Part shown: piece after piece, positions 18,370 to 26,751 of the stretch
How positions within the stretch are numbered: position 1 is the stretch's first letter
How the letters are laid out: each line of letters opens with the position of its first letter
NCBI GenBank assembly: GCA_021771035.1
Contig: JAETPU010000001.1
Span: forward strand, 1 to 64,000
From: Marvinbryantia formatexigens
Lineage (GTDB): Bacteria > Bacillota > Clostridia > Oscillospirales > Ruminococcaceae
Length of the DNA stretch: 64,000 bases
Reading direction: 5' to 3'
Made by a program: the position numbers and the translations under genes
Notes under the pieces: generated by a model
Databases searched by the model: none
The model's input: only the letters and a program-made list of their open reading frames with translations
Told to the model about the DNA's origin: nothing

Positions 18370-19455
18370 TTATTCTGTTTCATGGGAACAATAGCGCCAT
18401 AAGTGAAGCTTTCCTGTGTCGTTGAGCATCTTGGCAATCAGCACCAGCATAGGCATCAGAATCATTCCGGCGAAGGCAAAGAGCTTGAGCCCCACATACA
18501 TACTGAACAGGGTGACCAGGGGATGCAGCCCAACCTGTCCGCCCACAATCTTGGGCTCGATAATATTGCGGACCACTGCCATAATAGCGTAGATTAGCCC
18601 CAGCGAGATGGCGAATGTGTAGTTGCCCCGCAGAAATTCAAAGAGAACCCAGGGAATTAATACGCCCCCGGTGCCGATGAGGGGGAGAAAGTCGGCAAAG
18701 GCAATCAGAAAAGCTGCAGGCAGGGCCATGGGGACCCGCAGGATTAAAAGGCCGATGGTGAGTTCAATAAAGGTGATTGCCATGAGAATGATATAGGCGC
18801 GGATGAGCCGAAAAGCGGTGTTGACCATAAAGTCCTTGATTTCGAACAGCCAGCTGCGGAATTTCTTGGGGATCTGCCCGGTGAGAAAGGCCAGCACATT
18901 GTTATAGTCCAGGCTGATGAATATCGAGGAGATAATGGAAAAGACAATGGCCAAAATCGCGGAGGGCAGTTTGGAAACAATCTGAGAAAGAAAGTTGAGC
19001 GCCCAGGATGAGAGCCCGGTCACCAGCTCAGGGAGCTTTTCCTGAAAGAATGCGGCCACCTCATAGTCGGCGAGTCCGGTGGCAGAGCAGATTACCCCGC
19101 ACAGCTCCTGGGCGGTGTGCTCCAGTACCGGCCAGATACTCTGAGTAAACAGAGTGGGGATTTGGCGGAAAAAAATGGTCAGCTGTACGAACAGCCAGCT
19201 GCCCACAATCCAAATGAGGCCGCAGAACAGGGCATACACCGCCAATATGGCCAGGACAGCGGAAGCCTTCCTTTTGATATGGAGCACCTTGGAGATCATC
19301 CGGATGACAGGCTTTAAACAAAAGGCGATGAGCAGCCCGATTAAAAAGGGCAGCAGCAGCCCGAAGGCGTACTGAATCCCCCAAAAGAGCAGGAGGGCAA
19401 TGGAGGAAAAGAAGAGGAGATTGATTAAAAAGGCTCGTTTTCGTTCCACATTCAC
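18370..19455 (-). CDS. ytvI: AI-2E/PerM family membrane protein, YtvI-like sporulation protein
   Basis: A 361-residue integral membrane protein with about seven to eight segments in the AI-2E family exporter arrangement. The C-terminal signature GLHPLVTLFSMYVGLKLFAFAGMILMPMLVLIAK and the central SIFISLDYNNVLAFLTGQIPKKFRSW are typical of the sporulation-associated YtvI branch. Start is GTG at 19455 with a perfect AAAGGAGGT ribosome site 7 bases away. The stop lies 20 bases from the convergent acetyltransferase gene. Function is inferred from family: a membrane protein made during sporulation, transported substrate unknown. Confidence 0.85.
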   Translation of the reverse strand: MNVERKRAFLINLLFFSSIALLLFWGIQYAFGLLLPFLIGLLIAFCLKPVIRMISKVLHIKRKASAVLAILAVYALFCGLIWIVGSWLFVQLTIFFRQIPTLFTQSIWPVLEHTAQELCGVICSATGLADYEVAAFFQEKLPELVTGLSSWALNFLSQIVSKLPSAILAIVFSIISSIFISLDYNNVLAFLTGQIPKKFRSWLFEIKDFMVNTAFRLIRAYIILMAITFIELTIGLLILRVPMALPAAFLIAFADFLPLIGTGGVLIPWVLFEFLRGNYTFAISLGLIYAIMAVVRNIIEPKIVGGQVGLHPLVTLFSMYVGLKLFAFAGMILMPMLVLIAKMLNDTGKLHLWRYCSHETE

Positions 19456-19503
19456 CGGCAGGACCTCCTTTCAGTAGCTTTTTTCGAAGCGAGATACCAC
19501 TTT

Positions 19504-19532
19504 ATTATATTGGAAAAGGCGCGGCACTATAC
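19504..19532 (-). promoter_or_regulatory. Possible ytvI promoter
   Basis: On the minus strand, TATAAT lies at 19504-19509 without a good sigma-A -35. Read as a sigma-E site, GTATAGT about 14 bases upstream of AATATAAT is a looser match. Either way transcription would start roughly 40-50 bases before the GTG. Confidence 0.35.
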
Positions 19533-19768
19533 GCTGGGCAGCTGGGTGAATTCCTGGGAGTATCTCAAAAAACAGGAAACGAAGAAAAAACCAGGGAAAA
19601 ACTCAAGGATTTTGTGAAATGTGATGGGAAATATTTGGCTTCCCGAGAGAAGATAAAAAAAATACATAAAAACGAAAGATTATTGGAGAAAACACAAGGA
19701 TTTGGCCTTAAACTGAAAAAAATCGGGGAATACTTTTGAATATCGGCAAATTTTAGCCTATATCGGCG
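19533..19768. other. AT-rich intergenic region
   Basis: Upstream of pheB and divergent from ytvI. A-rich on the plus strand. A 71-codon minus-strand frame (19565-19780) has no ribosome site and strongly biased composition, and I do not treat it as a gene. Confidence 0.45.
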
Positions 19769-19798
19769 TTTGAGAATCATTTTTGGGAATGATATAGT
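19769..19798 (+). promoter_or_regulatory. Sigma-A promoter for pheB-hom-lysC
   Basis: TTGAGA (19769-19774), 18-bp spacer, TATAGT (19793-19798), about 40 bases before the pheB start. Confidence 0.6.
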
Positions 19799-19845
19799 TT
19801 AAATATTGTGAAATAAAACACAGTTGTACCTAGGGGGCGGACGGA

Positions 19846-20289
19846 TTGGAAAGTATGCCCAAGTATCTTCTGGTTCAGACAGAGGCTCTGCCGGAAGTTT
19901 TTTATAAGGTGGTTCTTGCCAAAAAACTGTTGTCCCAGGGGAAGGTAAAAAATGCCTCTGAGGCGGCAAAAGCTGCCGGAATTTCCCGAAGCGCTTTTTA
20001 TAAATATAAGGACAGCGTCTATCTGTATGACGGCGGGCTGACGGACAGTATCGTGACCTTTTATACCATGCTGACGGACGAGCCCGGTATCCTGGCTTTA
20101 GTGATGCAGGAATTATATCAGGCCAATGCCAATATCCTGACAGTCAACCAGAATATTCCCATTGACGGAGTAGCCTCGGTAACGATATCGGCACAGCTGC
20201 AGCGGGCCAAGTTCCGGGAAGAGGAGATTATCGACCGGCTGAGGAAAATTCCGGGGGTTGTGGATGTGAAGACGGTTTCAGCCCGGTAA
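19846..20289 (+). CDS. pheB: ACT domain protein PheB
   Basis: A 147-residue protein with an N-terminal helix-turn-helix-like segment (NASEAAKAAGISRSAFYKYKDSVY) and a C-terminal ACT domain (ILTVNQNIPIDGVASVTISAQL ... LRKIPGVVDVKTV). This matches the PheB/UPF0735 family, found beside homoserine dehydrogenase in many Firmicutes. ACT domains bind amino acids, so a regulatory role in the aspartate pathway is likely but unproven; the old name reflects a suggested chorismate mutase activity. The TTG at 19846 is preferred over the ATG at 19855 because of its spacing from AGGGGGCGG. Only 34 bases precede hom. Confidence 0.88.
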   Translation: MESMPKYLLVQTEALPEVFYKVVLAKKLLSQGKVKNASEAAKAAGISRSAFYKYKDSVYLYDGGLTDSIVTFYTMLTDEPGILALVMQELYQANANILTVNQNIPIDGVASVTISAQLQRAKFREEEIIDRLRKIPGVVDVKTVSAR

Positions 20290-20323
20290 GCACGCGGGAA
20301 ATAAGAACGGGAGAAGTGAGACT

Positions 20324-21565
20324 ATGATACAAATAGCGGTGATGGGCCACGGTGTTGTGGGTTCCGGAGTCGTGGAGGTCTTCCAGAAGAATTACAAGAG
20401 TATCCGCAGAAAAATCGGGGATGATGTCCAGATAACCCGTATACTGGATTTGCGGGATTTTCCCGGCTGCGGCTATGAGGATAAGTTTACAAAAAACTTT
20501 GAGGATATTGTCTCGGATCCACAGATCAGCATTGTGGCTGAGGTCATGGGCGGGCTGCATCCGGCCTTTGAGTTTGTAAAGGAGTGCCTGGAACGGGGAA
20601 AAAGCGTAGTTTCCTCCAATAAGGAACTGGTGGCGCAGAAGGGCGCCGAGCTTTTGGAGCTTGCCCGCTGCAATCATGTGAATTTCTTTTTTGAGGCCAG
20701 CGTAGGGGGCGGGATACCCATCATCCGTCCGCTGCACCAGTGCCTGGCTGCCAATGAAATCGATGAGATCGCCGGAATTCTCAACGGCACGACGAATTTT
20801 ATCCTTACCAAGATGATCCGGGAACAGATGGAGTTTTCCCATGCTCTGGCGCTGGCGCAGCAGCTTGGCTATGCGGAGCGGGATCCGTCCGCGGATGTAC
20901 AGGGCTTGGATGCCTGCCGCAAGATCTGTATTCTGGCGTCCCTGGCGTTTGGGCGCCATGTATATCCTCAGGATGTCCCCACCCAGGGGATTGAGGGGGT
21001 TGAGCCCCAGGATGTCGCCTATGCGGAGGATTGGGGAGGCGTTATCAAGCTGATAGGGCGTGCCAAGCGCCTGGAAAACGGGAAGCTGGACGTCTGTGTA
21101 GGGCCGATGTTCCTCTCTGGCGACAGCCAGCTTGCCAGTGTGGACGATGTGTTCAACGGGATCCTTGTGCGCGGCGACGCCACTGGGGACGTGGTGTTTT
21201 ACGGAAAGGGTGCTGGAAAGCTGCCCACGGCCTCCGCGGTTGTGGCCGATATCATTGATGCGGCCAAGGCCTCTGATACTTGCAGCACGCTGTATTGGCG
21301 GGATACCGGGGAAGCCATTGTGGAAGATGCTCAAACGGTGTCCTGCGCCCGTTATGTCAGGCTTGAGGGAACGGATTGCGCCCATTGGCAGCGTGCCCAG
21401 GAGCTTCTGCAGGTCCAGAAACGCCTGTACCGCGGTGGGGAACCCCCGGAGCAGCGCGCCTACATCACACATCCCCTGTCAGGGAATGCGGTTTCCCAGG
21501 CCAGGGAGCAGCTGGGCCAGATGGGAATCCAGATGCTCAGCTGTATGGATGTTCTGGATGATTAG
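20324..21565 (+). CDS. hom: Homoserine dehydrogenase
   Basis: Reduces aspartate semialdehyde to homoserine, the branch to threonine, methionine and isoleucine. The 413-residue protein has the NAD(P) loop GHGVVGSG at residues 8-15, the active-site region SSNKELVAQKG, the substrate-binding EASVGGGIPIIRPL, and NGTTNFILTKM. The C-terminal portion from about 330 corresponds to the regulatory ACT region, here rather divergent. Upstream pheB and downstream lysC in the same orientation support an aspartate-family operon with end-product control. Confidence 0.95.
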   Translation: MIQIAVMGHGVVGSGVVEVFQKNYKSIRRKIGDDVQITRILDLRDFPGCGYEDKFTKNFEDIVSDPQISIVAEVMGGLHPAFEFVKECLERGKSVVSSNKELVAQKGAELLELARCNHVNFFFEASVGGGIPIIRPLHQCLAANEIDEIAGILNGTTNFILTKMIREQMEFSHALALAQQLGYAERDPSADVQGLDACRKICILASLAFGRHVYPQDVPTQGIEGVEPQDVAYAEDWGGVIKLIGRAKRLENGKLDVCVGPMFLSGDSQLASVDDVFNGILVRGDATGDVVFYGKGAGKLPTASAVVADIIDAAKASDTCSTLYWRDTGEAIVEDAQTVSCARYVRLEGTDCAHWQRAQELLQVQKRLYRGGEPPEQRAYITHPLSGNAVSQAREQLGQMGIQMLSCMDVLDD

Positions 21566-21637
21566 TTTTTTAGTACAAGCAGTTTAAACCCGTTCCGGCA
21601 GGGTTCCGGGATGGGTGATAGGAGGAAAGGATAACGC

Positions 21638-22843
21638 ATGGGTATTGTGGTACAGAAGTTTGGCGGTACCTCGGTCCGGGATAAGGAACGTCTGTTCAAT
21701 GTGGCCCGGATTATCACCGAGACCTATGAGCAGTCAAACAGCGTGGTGGCTGTTGTTTCCGCGCAGGGGGATACTACGGACGATCTGATTGAGAAAGCGG
21801 CAGAAATTAACCCCAGCCCCTCAAAGCGGGAGATGGACGTATTGCTGAGCACCGGTGAGCAGATTTCCATTTCACTGTTGGCGATGGCAATAGAGGCCAT
21901 GGGATATCCGGTAAAGTCCCTGACCGGCTGGCAGGCAGGCTTTTTCACTGATTCCAACTGCGGTTCCGCACGGATTCACCGGGTGGATACCGAGCGGCTG
22001 GAAAATGAGCTTGGCAAAAACAACATCGTGATTGTGGCGGGATTTCAGGGAATCAATAAATATGATGATATCACGACTCTGGGCCGCGGCGGTTCTGATA
22101 CCAGCGCGGTTGCCATAGCGGCTGCCCTGAAGGCGGATGTGTGCCAGATTTTTACGGATGTGGACGGTGTCTACACCGCAGATCCCCGGATCGTGCGCAA
22201 TGCCAAGAGGCTGGATGAAATTACATATGATGAAATGATCGAGCTGGCCACTTTGGGTGCGCAGGTGCTGCATAACCGTTCTGTGGAGCTGGCGAAAAAA
22301 TATAATGTGGAGCTGGAGGTTCTCTCCAGCCTGGAGAGAAAGCCTGGGACAAAAGTCAAGGAGGTTGTCAAAGTGGAGAAGATGCTGATTAAGGGTGTGG
22401 CAAAGGACGACGATGTCTGCCGGATTTCCGCTATCGGGGTACCGGATGTGCCGGGAATGGCCTTTAAGCTGTTCTCCATGCTGGCTGCCAGAAAAATCAA
22501 CGTGGATATCATCCTGCAGTCCATCGGACGGGATGGCACTAAGGACATCAGCTTTACGGTAGCGCTTTCCCAGAAACAGCTGGCGCTGGATGCGCTCAAG
22601 GATATTTGCAGTTCGATGGGCGTCCAGGAGATTGTCTGTGATGACGATGTCTCCAAGGTTTCCATTGTGGGTGCGGGAATGCAGACTAATTCCGGTGTGG
22701 CTTCCAGAATGTTTGAGGCACTGGGGGAAGCCAACATCAATATCCAGATGATCTCTACCAGTGAGATTAAGATTTCCGTTTTGATCGAGCGCGCCGATTC
22801 CAAACGTGCTCTGTCCGCCATCCATGACGCTTTTTTTGATTGA
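21638..22843 (+). CDS. lysC: Aspartate kinase
   Basis: Phosphorylates aspartate, the committed step to lysine, threonine, methionine and isoleucine. The 401-residue monofunctional protein has KFGGTSV at residues 7-13, the catalytic SAQGDTTDDLI, LSTGEQ, TTLGRGGSDTSA and the nucleotide-binding FTDVDGVYTADPRIV. Two ACT domains follow from about residue 265 (ISAIGVPDVPGMAFKLFSML; VSIVGAGMQTNSGVASRMFEAL), which would give feedback inhibition. GGAGGAAAGG sits 8 bases before the ATG. No lysine riboswitch is visible in the 72-base gap after hom. Confidence 0.96.
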   Translation: MGIVVQKFGGTSVRDKERLFNVARIITETYEQSNSVVAVVSAQGDTTDDLIEKAAEINPSPSKREMDVLLSTGEQISISLLAMAIEAMGYPVKSLTGWQAGFFTDSNCGSARIHRVDTERLENELGKNNIVIVAGFQGINKYDDITTLGRGGSDTSAVAIAAALKADVCQIFTDVDGVYTADPRIVRNAKRLDEITYDEMIELATLGAQVLHNRSVELAKKYNVELEVLSSLERKPGTKVKEVVKVEKMLIKGVAKDDDVCRISAIGVPDVPGMAFKLFSMLAARKINVDIILQSIGRDGTKDISFTVALSQKQLALDALKDICSSMGVQEIVCDDDVSKVSIVGAGMQTNSGVASRMFEALGEANINIQMISTSEIKISVLIERADSKRALSAIHDAFFD

Positions 22844-22882
22844 GAGGTCTCTTCTTAAAAATTATAAAGTTTTGACGGATTG

Positions 22883-22911
22883 TTGTATTTTATCAGGAAA
22901 TGGGATAAAAT
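22883..22911 (+). promoter_or_regulatory. Promoter for DUF4358 gene
   Basis: TTGTAT (22883-22888), 17-bp spacer, TAAAAT (22906-22911). Leader of about 90 bases. Confidence 0.5.
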
Positions 22912-23008
22912 AAAAACGTTATCTCTGCTCGGTTGAATTGCATTGGCGTTCACCAGTGGGGGCTTTAATCTTGAAGATGACTCTAAAATACAAAGGAGAA
23001 CGGTTGGA

Positions 23009-23557
23009 ATGAAAAAAATCATGGCAGTGCTGCTGGCCGCAGTTATGGGAATGTTCGCGTTTACCGCTTGTTCCAATGGACAGACAAAGGGAAAGTCTTT
23101 AAAGTCTGGAACTACCATGAAACAAATCTGCCAGAAAATTGATGAGGATTTCGGAGAGGACGGCGCTGTGGCGATGCCCGCTGAGATTGACTCCAATATG
23201 CTCAATGAGCAGTATTATGTCAATCCGGAGGATGTTGCTGAGTTCTATGGCACTAACTCCATGAGTATGACCAACTCGGACGCGGTTTTGGCTGTTAAGG
23301 CCAAGAGCGCCGATAAAGTGGATGCCATCAAATCCGGGCTGGAAAAACGCAAGGCCGATTTGGAAAGCCAGTTTGAGCAATACCCGGTCAATGGTTCTTA
23401 TGAGCGCGCAAAAGCGTCGGAGGTTTATGTTCAGGGGGATTGTGTGTTCTTTCTCTGTGTAGGGATGCTGCCCCAGGGGGATTATAACGACGAGGATTTA
23501 AATTTCTCCCAGGACGTTGCGAAGGCTAAGGGCGTTATTGATACGTTTTTTGAATAA
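23009..23557 (+). CDS. DUF4358 lipoprotein
   Basis: A 182-residue predicted lipoprotein. The signal peptide MKKIMAVLLAAVMGMFAFTAC ends at a lipobox-like FTAC (Cys21). The mature domain matches the DUF4358 pattern: a GTTMKQICQKIDEDFG start, MTNSDAVLAVKAKSADKVDAIKSGLEKRK in the middle, and YVQGDCVFFLCVGM near the end. The start at 23009 follows AAAGGAG. In Clostridia such proteins often accompany MBOAT acyltransferases and DHHW proteins, exactly as here, so an accessory role in envelope modification is plausible. No biochemical function is known to me. Confidence 0.8.
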   Translation: MKKIMAVLLAAVMGMFAFTACSNGQTKGKSLKSGTTMKQICQKIDEDFGEDGAVAMPAEIDSNMLNEQYYVNPEDVAEFYGTNSMSMTNSDAVLAVKAKSADKVDAIKSGLEKRKADLESQFEQYPVNGSYERAKASEVYVQGDCVFFLCVGMLPQGDYNDEDLNFSQDVAKAKGVIDTFFE

Positions 23558-23615
23558 GTTTGCGCCGCAATTGGATGCTGCCTCGGCAGGTGAGGCCGTT
23601 TTGAGACAGTGTGAA

Positions 23616-23646
23616 GGATGCCGGGGTGTTTCCGGCGTCCTTTTTT
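23616..23646 (+). terminator. Terminator after DUF4358 gene
   Basis: GGATGCCGG (23616-23624) pairs with CCGGCGTCC (23632-23640, one G-U pair), followed by six Ts. The MBOAT gene therefore may need read-through or its own promoter. Confidence 0.8.
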
Positions 23647-23690
23647 GGTGACAGCCCTTTGGAAATTGACAGGAGGAATTGGAAGAGTTT

Positions 23691-25070
23691 ATGGTATTCA
23701 GCAGTATCATGTTTATTTTTCGGTTTTTACCGATAGCGCTGATTCTATACTATTTGGCACCTAAGAAGCTGAAAAATTTCGTGCTTTTAGCCGTGAGTAT
23801 GTTTTTTTACGCTTGGGGTGAGGTTCGCTATGTTCCCATCATGCTGATCACCATTTTGGCGAACTATGGCGCAGGACTGCTTATCCGTCAAAACCCTGAA
23901 AAACGCTGGGTCAAAAACAGCGCGATGGCGCTTGCTCTGGCAGTGAGCCTGGGCCAGCTGTTGTTTTTTAAGTACACCAACTTTTTTATCTCCAATATCA
24001 ACGCGCTGCTGCATACGCAAATTGGACTCCTGGAAAATCTGACGCTGCCGTTGGGAATCAGCTTCTATACCTTCCAGGCGCTATCCTATACCATCGACGT
24101 TTACCGCGGCAAGGTGCAGGCGGAACGCAATATCATTGATTTCGGCGCTTTTGTGGTGCTGTTCCCGCAGCTGATTGCAGGGCCGATTGTCAAATATACG
24201 GATATTAACCGGGAGCTCAAGTCCAGAAAAATTACCCTGGCAGACATTGAAGAGGGAATCCGGGTGTTTCTGTTCGGTCTTGCCAAAAAGGTGCTGATTG
24301 CCAACAATATCGGCGCTCTTTGGACTCAGGTGGAGCAGATGGACTATACGGCAATCTCCACGCCGCTGGCCTGGTTGGGGGTTTTAGCGTTTTCGCTGCA
24401 AATTTATTTTGACTTCAGCGGCTATTCCCAGATGGCTATCGGCCTGGGACGGATGCTGGGCTTTAAGTTTCCGCAGAACTTCAATTTCCCCTATATTTCC
24501 CGCAGCATTACAGAATTTTGGCGCCGTTGGCACATCACTCTGAGCTCTTGGTTTCGGGAATACATTTATATTCCTTTAGGCGGAAACCGGGTATCAAAGC
24601 CCAGAATGTATCTGAATTTGTTCCTGGTGTGGGCTGCCACTGGGTTTTGGCATGGCGCCAGCTGGAACTTTGTCCTGTGGGGACTGTTCTTCTTTGTGTT
24701 TTTGGTTCTGGAAAAGGCATTTCTGCTGCCGCATCTGGAGCGTTCCAAGGTTCTCTCCCGGGTTTATGTACTGTTTTTATTGCTATTGGGCTGGGCGCTG
24801 TTTGCTGTGACAGATATGTCTCAGCTGGGGCAGCTGTACACCACGATGTTTACCTTTAAGGGCGGTGTGGACTGGATTTATTATCTGCGCAACTACGCCG
24901 TAACGATTGTGGCGGCCTGCATTTGCTCCACCCCACTCATTGAACGGCTGTATCGGAAAATCCAGCGGGTCAAGTGGCTGGACTATGCGGTGCTGGTTCT
25001 GTTATTCCTGCTGTGTGTGGCCTATTTGGTGGATGCAACTTATAATCCGTTTTTGTATTTCCGTTTTTAA
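23691..25070 (+). CDS. MBOAT family O-acyltransferase
   Basis: A 459-residue polytopic membrane acyltransferase of the DltB/AlgI type, which moves acyl groups, commonly acetyl, onto extracellular polysaccharides or wall polymers. Signature segments are MVFSSIMFIFRFLPI, LPLGISFYTFQALSYTIDVYRG, FPQLIAGPIVKY, FDFSGYSQMAIGLGRMLGF, and the conserved histidine region FWRRWHITLSSWFREYIYIPLGGNR with ATGFWHGASWNFVLWG (the probable catalytic His). AGGAGGA lies 13 bases before the ATG; the TTG at 23679 is too close to it. It forms a cassette with the downstream DHHW protein. Confidence 0.93.
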   Translation: MVFSSIMFIFRFLPIALILYYLAPKKLKNFVLLAVSMFFYAWGEVRYVPIMLITILANYGAGLLIRQNPEKRWVKNSAMALALAVSLGQLLFFKYTNFFISNINALLHTQIGLLENLTLPLGISFYTFQALSYTIDVYRGKVQAERNIIDFGAFVVLFPQLIAGPIVKYTDINRELKSRKITLADIEEGIRVFLFGLAKKVLIANNIGALWTQVEQMDYTAISTPLAWLGVLAFSLQIYFDFSGYSQMAIGLGRMLGFKFPQNFNFPYISRSITEFWRRWHITLSSWFREYIYIPLGGNRVSKPRMYLNLFLVWAATGFWHGASWNFVLWGLFFFVFLVLEKAFLLPHLERSKVLSRVYVLFLLLLGWALFAVTDMSQLGQLYTTMFTFKGGVDWIYYLRNYAVTIVAACICSTPLIERLYRKIQRVKWLDYAVLVLLFLLCVAYLVDATYNPFLYFRF

Positions 25071-25424
25071 TTGGAGCTGAAACCCGAAAGCGGAATGCAT
25101 AGTTGGTCCGCAGGAAAACGAGAACAAGGAAAACCTCAGCGTTTGTGGACTTCGGTGATACTTCGGGATGGCTGCCGGTGGCAGAGGCTCTTACGCCGGA
25201 TAAAGCATCCCATAGGCAGAAGTACGGGGATATGCAAAGGCTGGCGGCGCTCAAAGGAAAGCCGCCGGGCTAAGATGTGACTTGCGGGCGTATATGGTGA
25301 CTGTTTGTCTACTGAAAAGGCACGTCAGAACTTTGGATATTCCCGATGCTGCGGACGCTTTAGATTTTTCTTTGCGCAGAAAGATGCAGTGAGGGATTTG
25401 AAAAAGACCTAGGGAGGCACAATC
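25071..25424. other. Intergenic region, no gene seen
   Basis: A 354-base gap inside the acylation cassette. Open frames on both strands lack ribosome sites and recognisable features. I see no clear terminator or promoter, so co-transcription of the flanking genes remains possible. Confidence 0.4.
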
Positions 25425-26582
25425 ATGAAACAATTTATACGGTCTCTGGGACGGTATCCTCTGGTGGTGCTGTTTGCGGTACTGCTTCTGGGGCTTACTG
25501 CAGCGGATTTTATTGCCCCGCACAGGACTTATTCCGAGATGGAAAACCGTTCTTTGACGCAGAAACCAAAATTTTCTCTGGAATCCTGTGTGGATACCAG
25601 TAAAACCTATATGGCCAAATACGAAGAGTATGTGAACGATCAATTTGTTGCCCGGGATTTCTGGATCGATATCAAAAGCCGTATGGAATCCGCCATCGGA
25701 AAAACGGAAAACAACGGGATTGTCTATGGCCAAGATGGGCATATGTTCGAAAAATATACCACCTTCAATCCGGAACAGATGGAAAAGAACAACCGGTACC
25801 TCAGTGAGTTTTTCACTTTACTGCCGCAGGGAACACCCATCACTTTTTCCATTATTCCCAGCGCCTACGAAGTGCTTTCGGATAAACTGCCCTATGGGCT
25901 GGAGAATGTCCATCAGGCACCTTGGATTGATAAAATTTACCAGCAAACCAGCGGGGAGTCCGTGGAGCATTTTGATATGAACCAGGTGCTGCAGCGGTAT
26001 AAAAATGAGGAGATATACTACCGGACGGATCATCACTGGACCACCTATGGAGCCTATCAGGCCTATCAGGCCCTGATGGAGGACTGGGGGCTTCAGGCGG
26101 TGTCCTGGGAGGATTTGCAGCCGTACCGGCAAAAGGCTGAGGGATTTTACGGCACCTTCTATTCCAAGAGCAAGCTGTTCTCTGCCCAGCCGGACACGAT
26201 TGACTGGTTTGACATCCCCGTGAGTTCTGTAACCATCGACGGTAAAGAGGCGGACGGCCTGTACGACCGGGCCAAGTTTCAAACCCGGGACAAATACGCC
26301 GCCTTTTTGCAGGGAAATAATGGGGTGACGGTGATCCGCAGCGAAAATAACCTGAACCGGCAGGAAGGGAAGACCAGTCGGCTCTTGCTTATCAAGGACT
26401 CCTATTCCAACAGCCTGGCGCCGTTTTTTACCTACAGCTTCGACGAGGTAGTTGTGGTGGATCCCCGCTCTATCCGCGGAATGAAGGAGCTGCTCGCCTC
26501 TGAAACCTTTGACAGGGTACTGGTTCTTTATAATTTTATGAACTATACCAGCGATAATAACATCGCCCGGCTGAGATATTAA
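25425..26582 (+). CDS. DHHW family protein
   Basis: A 385-residue protein with one N-terminal transmembrane anchor (YPLVVLFAVLLLGLTAADFI) and a large extracytoplasmic domain. The YRTDHHWTTYGAYQAYQAL segment is the DHHW hallmark shared with AlgJ/AlgX-like acetyltransferases of the SGNH type. YSEMENRSLTQKPKFS near the N-terminus and LLLIKDSYSNSLAPFF near the C-terminus supply the other expected motifs, the latter with the GDSL-like Ser. It probably receives acyl groups from the MBOAT partner upstream and places them on an exopolysaccharide or wall glycan. The target is not identifiable here. Confidence 0.88.
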   Translation: MKQFIRSLGRYPLVVLFAVLLLGLTAADFIAPHRTYSEMENRSLTQKPKFSLESCVDTSKTYMAKYEEYVNDQFVARDFWIDIKSRMESAIGKTENNGIVYGQDGHMFEKYTTFNPEQMEKNNRYLSEFFTLLPQGTPITFSIIPSAYEVLSDKLPYGLENVHQAPWIDKIYQQTSGESVEHFDMNQVLQRYKNEEIYYRTDHHWTTYGAYQAYQALMEDWGLQAVSWEDLQPYRQKAEGFYGTFYSKSKLFSAQPDTIDWFDIPVSSVTIDGKEADGLYDRAKFQTRDKYAAFLQGNNGVTVIRSENNLNRQEGKTSRLLLIKDSYSNSLAPFFTYSFDEVVVVDPRSIRGMKELLASETFDRVLVLYNFMNYTSDNNIARLRY

Positions 26583-26624
26583 TGAGTGCCTGTGGCCCGG
26601 CCTTGTCCTCTTTATATATGACGG

Positions 26625-26668
26625 AAAAACCCCGCTTTTTCGAACTCAACCGAAAAAGCGGGGTTTTT
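26625..26668. terminator. Bidirectional terminator
   Basis: A perfect 18-bp stem (26625-26642 with 26651-26668), loop AACTCAAC, starting with five As and ending with five Ts. It separates the convergent DHHW and aldehyde dehydrogenase genes. Confidence 0.9.
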
Positions 26669-26751
26669 AGCACAGCAACGTCATCTGCCCGAATACCAGA
26701 AGATGGTATGTCAAATAGAACCCTGAGTAAACACTTTATGAAACCAGACAA

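Noticed and set aside
20228..21472. 414-codon minus-strand frame over hom
   Set aside because: Homoserine dehydrogenase on the other strand is complete and well conserved; this is its shadow.
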